From contig JAZSCN010000041.1 of the NCBI GenBank assembly GCA_045602925.1, positions 156,463 to 220,462 of the forward strand: a DNA stretch of 64,000 bases, given 5' to 3'. The notes beneath the pieces were generated by a model. That model was not told the origin of the DNA and searched no databases. It was given only the letters and a program-made list of their open reading frames with translations. This document shows positions 59,424 through 64,000 of the stretch, piece by piece. Positions within the stretch are counted from its first letter, which is position 1; the number at the start of each line of letters is the position of its first letter. This stretch comes from UBA7477 sp045602925. GTDB lineage: Bacteria; Bacillota; Clostridia; Oscillospirales; Ruminococcaceae. The translations under genes and the position numbers were made by a program.

Positions 59424-61748
59424 ATGAACATTGAAAAGATACTTTCTGAGATGACCTTAGAAGAAAAGGCTTCGCTATGCTCGGGTTCTGACTTTTGGCA
59501 CACCAAAGGGCTAGAGCGCTTTGACATTGAGCCTATGATGCTATCTGATGGCCCTCACGGTATGAGAAAGACCAACAAGGACCACTGCGTAACCGGGGCT
59601 GAAGACGCAAAGGCAACGGCTGTATGCTTCCCTGCTGCTTGTGCTACTGCTTGCTCATTTGACAGAAGTCTTATTGAAAAGATGGGTAAGGCACTTGGTG
59701 ACGGCTGTCAGGAAGAAGATATCGCAGTTCTTCTTGGCCCTGGCATCAACATCAAGCGCACTCCACTTTGCGGAAGAAACTTCGAATACTTTTCTGAAGA
59801 CCCATATCTTGCAGGCAATCAGGCGACTGCGTTTATAAAGGGTGTACAGAGCAAGGGCGTTGGTACTTCTGTAAAGCATTTTGCTTGCAACAATCAGGAA
59901 ACAAGACGTATGGCTGTTTCTGCAAATGTTGATGAGAGAACACTTCACGAGATTTATCTTTCTGCTTTTGAGGAAGTTATTAAAAACGGCAAGCCTTGGA
60001 CAGTTATGGCTTCTTACAACAAGCTAAACGGCACTTACACCACACAGAACGAGTACCTACTTAAAAACATACTTCGTGACAAGTGGGGTTACGAGGGACT
60101 TGTAATGAGTGACTGGGGCGCTGTTGACGAGAGAGAAGAAGGCATTAAGGCTACTCTCGACCTACAGATGCCATCCTGCAACTGCAAGACAGACAGAATA
60201 ATTGTCGAAAAGGTAAGAAGTGGTGAGCTTGATGAAAAGCTCCTTGACGATTGTGTAAGGAGAAATTTAGAGCTTTACGACAAGTACAAGACAAATCACA
60301 TTGGTGGAACCTACGACAGAGAAGAGCATCACGCACTTGCCAGAGAAATTGCATGTCAGTGTGCGGTACTTTTAAAGAACGATGACAAGATTCTGCCACT
60401 TTCTGCTGACAAGAAGATTGCGTTCATCGGCGAGTTTGCTCAAAAGCCAAGATACCAGGGTGGTGGAAGCTCACACATTGTCAGCACAAAATACACAAGT
60501 GCTATTGAAGCATCTGAGGAATACACAAAGGTAAGCTACGCTAAGGGCTTTGGTGTTGAGGACACAGAGCCTAACGATGAGCTTATTGCTGAGGCTGTAG
60601 AGCTTGCTAAAAGCAGCGATACTGTAGTAGTATTTGCGGGACTGCCGGAATCCTTCGAATTCGAGGGTGGCGACAGACAGCACATGGATATGCCTGAATG
60701 TCAGAACAAGCTTATTGGCGAGTTACTCAAGGTTAACAAGAATATAGTAGTTGTACTTCACAACGGCTCGCCTATCATAATGCCTTGGGCTGATGATGTT
60801 AAGGGTATACTTGAGATGTACCTTGGCGGTCAGGCTGTTGGTGGTGCTACCTGCGACCTTCTATTTGGCAAGGAAAACCCAAGTGGAAAGCTCTCGGAGA
60901 CATTCCCACTTAGACATTGCGACACACCTGCTTACCTTGGTGAATTTGGCGTTGGCAACGAGGTAACCTACAGCGAAGGAATTTTCGTTGGTTATCGTTG
61001 GTACGACAAGAGACAGATGGATGTACGCTATCCATTCGGCTATGGACTGAGCTACACACAGTTTGAATACTCTGACATTGCTGTATCGGCAGATGAGCTT
61101 CTTGACACTGACACTCTTACTGTATCTTGTACAATCAAGAATGTTGGCGACTGCTTTGGCAGAGAAGCTGTTCAGCTTTATGTTTCTGACGTTGAGAGCA
61201 CAGTTCCGAAGGCTGTCAAGGAGTTGTTCGGCTACGAAAAGGTTGCACTAAATCCTGGCGAGAGCAAGAAGGTATTCTTCAAGCTAGACAAGAGAGCTTT
61301 CTCATACTTTAACACAGAGATTCACGATTGGTTTGTTGAAGACGGTGCTTATGATATTCTTATCGGTAGCTCGTCTAGAGATATAAGACTTTCGGCAAGA
61401 GTTAATGTAAGCTCGACGGTATACATTCCTGTAAAGTTTACAATCAACAACATCATTGGCGACGTTACATCCTTCCCAGAGGGAAAGAAGATGCTTCTTG
61501 AATTTGTTCACGGTGCTGCTACAAGAGAGGGCAAGATTCCTAAGGAGCTTGCTGACGGTGAAGAAATCGAGAGAGTTTACACAATGTTTGATGACCTAAG
61601 TCTTAGAACGACTATTGACTTTACAAACACAGACTACATCACAAGAGATACACTTCAGGCATTTCTTGACGAGGTAACAAGGGTTGCTAATGAATCTCCT
61701 GAGCTTTTAAAGCAAAAGGGCAAGAGCTTCCTTCAGCATCATGATTAA
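59424..61748 (+). CDS. GH3 family beta-glucosidase
   Basis: A 774-residue enzyme of glycoside hydrolase family 3. The N-terminal TIM barrel has DGPHGMRK (42-49) and KHFACNNQETRR (151-162); the nucleophile is Asp230 in LVMSDWGAV. The C-terminal alpha/beta sandwich has GLPESFEFEGGDR with the likely acid/base Glu, followed by a Fn3-like domain and a PA14-free end of normal length. There is no signal peptide, so it probably splits imported cello-oligosaccharides or glucosides in the cytoplasm, complementing the surface GH5. AGAAGGGAC lies upstream of the ATG. Single gene. Confidence 0.95.
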   Translation: MNIEKILSEMTLEEKASLCSGSDFWHTKGLERFDIEPMMLSDGPHGMRKTNKDHCVTGAEDAKATAVCFPAACATACSFDRSLIEKMGKALGDGCQEEDIAVLLGPGINIKRTPLCGRNFEYFSEDPYLAGNQATAFIKGVQSKGVGTSVKHFACNNQETRRMAVSANVDERTLHEIYLSAFEEVIKNGKPWTVMASYNKLNGTYTTQNEYLLKNILRDKWGYEGLVMSDWGAVDEREEGIKATLDLQMPSCNCKTDRIIVEKVRSGELDEKLLDDCVRRNLELYDKYKTNHIGGTYDREEHHALAREIACQCAVLLKNDDKILPLSADKKIAFIGEFAQKPRYQGGGSSHIVSTKYTSAIEASEEYTKVSYAKGFGVEDTEPNDELIAEAVELAKSSDTVVVFAGLPESFEFEGGDRQHMDMPECQNKLIGELLKVNKNIVVVLHNGSPIIMPWADDVKGILEMYLGGQAVGGATCDLLFGKENPSGKLSETFPLRHCDTPAYLGEFGVGNEVTYSEGIFVGYRWYDKRQMDVRYPFGYGLSYTQFEYSDIAVSADELLDTDTLTVSCTIKNVGDCFGREAVQLYVSDVESTVPKAVKELFGYEKVALNPGESKKVFFKLDKRAFSYFNTEIHDWFVEDGAYDILIGSSSRDIRLSARVNVSSTVYIPVKFTINNIIGDVTSFPEGKKMLLEFVHGAATREGKIPKELADGEEIERVYTMFDDLSLRTTIDFTNTDYITRDTLQAFLDEVTRVANESPELLKQKGKSFLQHHD

Positions 61749-61759
61749 TTAATACTGAT

Positions 61760-62060
61760 ATGCCACGCTGTCGCAAAAGCCGGGTGGCGGTAAAGAAGTG
61801 TTTCTTTAAAAAGTGGCTTTTCAGTACTATAATAACGTAAAAAACGTTCGATAACGCTAATGTGTATCGAACGTTTTTATATGCAAAATTTGAGCTTTTT
61901 AAAGTGCGTAGCAGTTTCGTAGTAGTATAAAATTTCTTGCATCAAAGCATAAAACGCAGCAATACTGACGTATTGCGAGGCTTTAGGCAAAGAGGCAGGG
62001 AATTTTTACACGAGAAACAAATATTTCTTTGCCACTACCCGGCTAAGGATAGCGTGGTAT
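61760..62060. mobile_element. 300-bp inverted-repeat element (MITE or structured RNA)
   Basis: The ends 61760-61807 and 62015-62060 are long, imperfect inverted repeats; they share CCACGCT, GCCGGGT and AAAGAA blocks, and many differences are G-to-A or T-to-C, compatible with G-U pairs in an RNA. The right end runs into TTTTTT. Inside are a strong terminator hairpin, the hairpin GCAATAC/GTATTGC (61959-61976), and no ORF. No target-site duplication was found. Confidence 0.5.
61839..61878 (+). terminator. Terminator of GH3 (inside the inverted-repeat element)
   Basis: A perfect 14-bp stem AAAAACGTTCGATA and its complement with an 11-nt loop; T-run on both strands. Confidence 0.85.
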
Positions 62061-62084
62061 TTTTTGTCCTTTCAAAATGAGGGA

Positions 62085-62113
62085 TTCACACATTTTTTCT
62101 CGCAGAATATAAT
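62085..62113 (+). promoter_or_regulatory. Promoter of the SpoVM-like gene
   Basis: TTCACA, 17-bp spacer, TATAAT. A sigma-E-type promoter, as used for spoVM in Bacillus, is not evident here. Confidence 0.5.
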
Positions 62114-62160
62114 GTTATATAGGCACAAAAGTCTAAAACTTACTACAAAGGAGAAACGAT

Positions 62161-62247
62161 ATGAAGATAGTTGTTGTTAAGAGTCCGAAGCTTTTAGCGG
62201 GAGTATTACGTCTTATGTTCGGTATCAAAAAGCAAAAAGACCTATAG
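62161..62247 (+). CDS. spoVM: SpoVM-like 28-residue spore-coat localisation peptide
   Basis: ATG with AAAGGAG seven bases upstream. The peptide reads MKIVVVKSPKLLAGVLRLMF then GIKKQKDL. It keeps the SpoVM pattern of Bacillus (MK...K-PK-L-G--R-M-G--): Lys2, Lys7, Pro9-Lys10, Leu12, Gly14, Arg17, Met19, Gly21 and basic tail. SpoVM is an amphipathic helix that recognises the convex forespore membrane and anchors SpoIVA. The position near rsgA and a PASTA protein matches the Bacillus prkC-rsgA-rpe-thiN-spoVM neighbourhood. Too short for routine gene finders. Confidence 0.8.
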   Translation: MKIVVVKSPKLLAGVLRLMFGIKKQKDL

Positions 62248-62253
62248 GCAAGC

Positions 62254-62290
62254 AAAAAGCACTCAAGGCAAGTACCTTGGGTGCTTTGAT
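62254..62290. terminator. Bidirectional terminator between spoVM and rsgA
   Basis: Stem AAGCACTCAAGG against CCTTGGGTGCTT (G-U pairs), loop CAAGTA; T-rich tails on both strands. Confidence 0.85.
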
Positions 62291-62291
62291 T

Positions 62292-63212
62292 TTAGTCCTT
62301 CTTGTTTTTGTATTCCCACTCGTTAATCTGCTTTGCCTGTTCATACATATAGACATAGCTTTCGTGACGTGACTTAGGAATTCTGCCTTCTCTCACGGCC
62401 TCCAAGACGGCACAGCCGACCTCTTTAGTATGTGAGCAATTAACGAACTTACACTTTCCGAGGTTCTCTTCAAACTCTACAAAGCAGTTCTCGAGCTCGT
62501 CCTTAAATATGATATCATATCTATTTGTATCGAAGCTGGAAAATCCCGGAGTATCGGCGATATATCCGCCTTCCTTTAGCTTATAGAGTGAAACGTGGCG
62601 AGTAGTATGCTTGCCTCTGCCCAGCTTTTTACTAATCTGTGCTGTTTTCTCAGAAAGCTCGGGGAACATATTATTAAGCAGTGAGGTCTTCCCTACTCCT
62701 GTATTGCCGGTAAAGGCAGAGAGCTTTCCTACGAGTCTTTCTCTTAGCATCTTTGCGCTATCCTTATCGGTATTACTTATACAAAAGACTTCTATTCCAC
62801 AGCTTTTATATATTCTCTCATACTCGCTGGCAGAGCCGATATCGGTTTTTGTAAAAACGACAATCGGGTTAATTTTCTTATAAGTAGCGACGGCGATAAA
62901 CATATCGAGAAGCTGGAGATTAGGTGGTGGCTCGCAGGTTGAAGATACGAAGACAAGGTTATCGAGATTTGCAAGCGGTGGTCTGATGATTTCATTCTCA
63001 CGCTCACATATTTCTATGATAACACCCTTTCTCTCGCTTGTTACCTCGATAACTGCCTTATCGCCACAGCTTGGGGATATTCCTTTTTTTCTAAAAACTC
63101 CTCTGGCGGTACATTCATATACAACTTCGGAGGCATCTACAAAGTAAATACCTCCGATTAGCTTTACGATAGTACCTTCAAGAGTTATCGGCTTTTTTCC
63201 CGATTCACTCAT
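62292..63212 (-). CDS. rsgA: Ribosome small-subunit-dependent GTPase RsgA
   Basis: A 306-residue circularly permuted GTPase that matures the 30S subunit. N-terminal OB fold (about 10-75), G4 TKTD at 121-124, G1 GNTGVGKTS at 169-177, G3 DTPGFSSF, and a C-terminal zinc knuckle (CKFVNCSHTKEVGCAV with Cys, Cys, His, Cys). Start MSESGKK follows AAAGGA. It lies 20 bases behind the PASTA protein gene, the order seen in Firmicutes with prkC. Confidence 0.96.
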   Translation of the reverse strand: MSESGKKPITLEGTIVKLIGGIYFVDASEVVYECTARGVFRKKGISPSCGDKAVIEVTSERKGVIIEICERENEIIRPPLANLDNLVFVSSTCEPPPNLQLLDMFIAVATYKKINPIVVFTKTDIGSASEYERIYKSCGIEVFCISNTDKDSAKMLRERLVGKLSAFTGNTGVGKTSLLNNMFPELSEKTAQISKKLGRGKHTTRHVSLYKLKEGGYIADTPGFSSFDTNRYDIIFKDELENCFVEFEENLGKCKFVNCSHTKEVGCAVLEAVREGRIPKSRHESYVYMYEQAKQINEWEYKNKKD

Positions 63213-63232
63213 AAATATGTAATATCCTTTCG

Positions 63233-64000
63233 TTATGCTGCATTTTCAGCTGATGGGTTTTCAGCCGGTGGGTCCTCAGCTGGTGGGTCTTCAGCCGGTG
63301 GGTCCTCAGCTGGTGGGTCCTCAGCCGGTGGGTCGTCAGCCGGTGGGTCTTCGACAGTTGGTTCTGTAGAAGTTGTTGTAGTTGGGTCAGTCTGTGGTGT
63401 AGTTGCTTCGGTAGTTGTTGTAGTTGTTGTATCGGCAACGCTCAAGAAAGCATCCTCATCGACCTTTGAAGAGGTTGTTGTGCCATCTGTAAAGTCGATA
63501 GTATAATCTGCATACAAAGCAGAAGCATTTGTTGCCTTATTGACTACTTCAATCATAAATGTCTGAGTGCCTGCGCCAGAAACAGAAACTGTGATTTCAG
63601 TACCTGCTACGAGTGCTGCGTTATCGAGTGACTGTGTAGCGACCTTAGCACCATTCTGGTAGATATTGATATCGAATGCACCGAGAGCTTCTGCAGGGAT
63701 TGGGAGCTTGATTTCAGCTGTTCCTGCTGCAGCGACACCTGTTGAGATACCGATGATAATCGGCTCATCCTTTGGCACGAGCTGACCTCTGTCGAAGTTC
63801 TGGGAAACTACCTTGCCCTTATCCTCGGCAACGTCAACCTCCTGGAAGGTATAGTTTGTAAACTTCTTTGATTCGAGCTCTACGATAGCCTGCTCCTTGG
63901 TCATACCGATGAGAAGCGGCATTTCAACGCTGTTTGAGAGAGGACCGTTACTGATATAGATTGTGATTGTTGAGCCGACAGGAGCTTCTGTTCCGGAGCC
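63233..64000 (-). CDS. C-terminal part of a PASTA protein (PrkC-like kinase), truncated by the window
   Basis: The open frame continues beyond the right edge, so only the last 255 codons are visible. The edge cuts through a PASTA repeat (GSTITIYISNG). A complete PASTA unit follows (MPLLIGMTKEQAIVELES to DEPIIIGIS), then a beta-rich domain of about 95 residues, then a Thr-rich stretch and a (PPAED)n tail. PASTA repeats bind peptidoglycan or lipid II and usually belong to Ser/Thr kinase PrkC; the kinase domain is outside the window, so this is an inference supported by the rsgA neighbour. Confidence 0.8.
   Translation of the reverse strand, partial: GSGTEAPVGSTITIYISNGPLSNSVEMPLLIGMTKEQAIVELESKKFTNYTFQEVDVAEDKGKVVSQNFDRGQLVPKDEPIIIGISTGVAAAGTAEIKLPIPAEALGAFDINIYQNGAKVATQSLDNAALVAGTEITVSVSGAGTQTFMIEVVNKATNASALYADYTIDFTDGTTTSSKVDEDAFLSVADTTTTTTTEATTPQTDPTTTTSTEPTVEDPPADDPPAEDPPAEDPPAEDPPAEDPPAENPSAENAA

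Overview
The window looks like a chromosomal segment of a low-to-moderate GC, anaerobic, probably spore-forming Firmicute of the Ruminococcaceae/Oscillospiraceae type. Pointers are an NPQTG-type cell-wall sorting signal, Thr-rich surface proteins, a GH5 endoglucanase and a GH3 beta-glucosidase, HydE/HydF for [FeFe]-hydrogenase maturation, an ECF transporter core next to truA, and a 28-codon SpoVM-like gene beside rsgA and a PASTA protein. The genus is an inference from gene content.

Region 1 (1-4900) is the right part of an integrated element: a rightward tyrosine integrase, and a divergent leftward operon with a MerR/excisionase-like protein, a primase-polymerase/VapE-type helicase, two small proteins, a lipoprotein and a truncated gene at the edge. 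It has a 360-nt structured leader with two terminator-like hairpins, GTTAC repeats in opposite orientation around an AT-rich core, and TGATGTCC repeats at the integrase stop. Just outside lies a compact unit of promoter, folded 170-nt palindromic segment and terminator (5071-5327), a candidate small RNA or MITE.

Region 2 (5.3-25.9 kb) is mixed chromosome: an anchored surface protein, a membrane-anchored GH5, CheX/CheY-like proteins, tRNA-Leu(CAA), a SulP transporter, YesL and proC, a GNAT protein, degV and hemolysin III, a wall-anchored choice-of-anchor-A protein with a long Thr tract, putP, a YitT protein, a lone purC and a MATE pump.

Region 3 (26-42 kb) is a long leftward housekeeping run: ruvC-ruvA-ruvB-glmM-methyltransferase, a missed 52-codon gene, ecfA1-ecfA2-ecfT, a small protein, truA, DUF5711 and CvpA proteins, a ClpE-like ATPase, a YmfI-like reductase, hydE and hydF. 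Region 4 (42-55 kb) has murA, a WalJ-like hydrolase and rlmH rightward, then leftward an LCP cell-wall enzyme, a foldase-like lipoprotein and an operon of XRE-cupin regulator, acyl-CoA ligase, two-TM protein, aroB-aroA-aroC and DUF4364.

Region 5 (55-64 kb) is the most unusual. A 1134-residue secreted choice-of-anchor-A protein without a visible wall anchor is followed by a 43-codon peptide gene whose layout resembles a lasso-type leader plus short acidic core. Upstream lie the 3' end of a second peptide gene, a second copy of the terminator and a second copy of the upstream sequence, as if a whole paralogous cassette had been deleted. GH3, a 300-bp inverted-repeat element, spoVM, rsgA and the end of a PASTA (PrkC-like) protein close the window. 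No rRNA or CRISPR array was seen.
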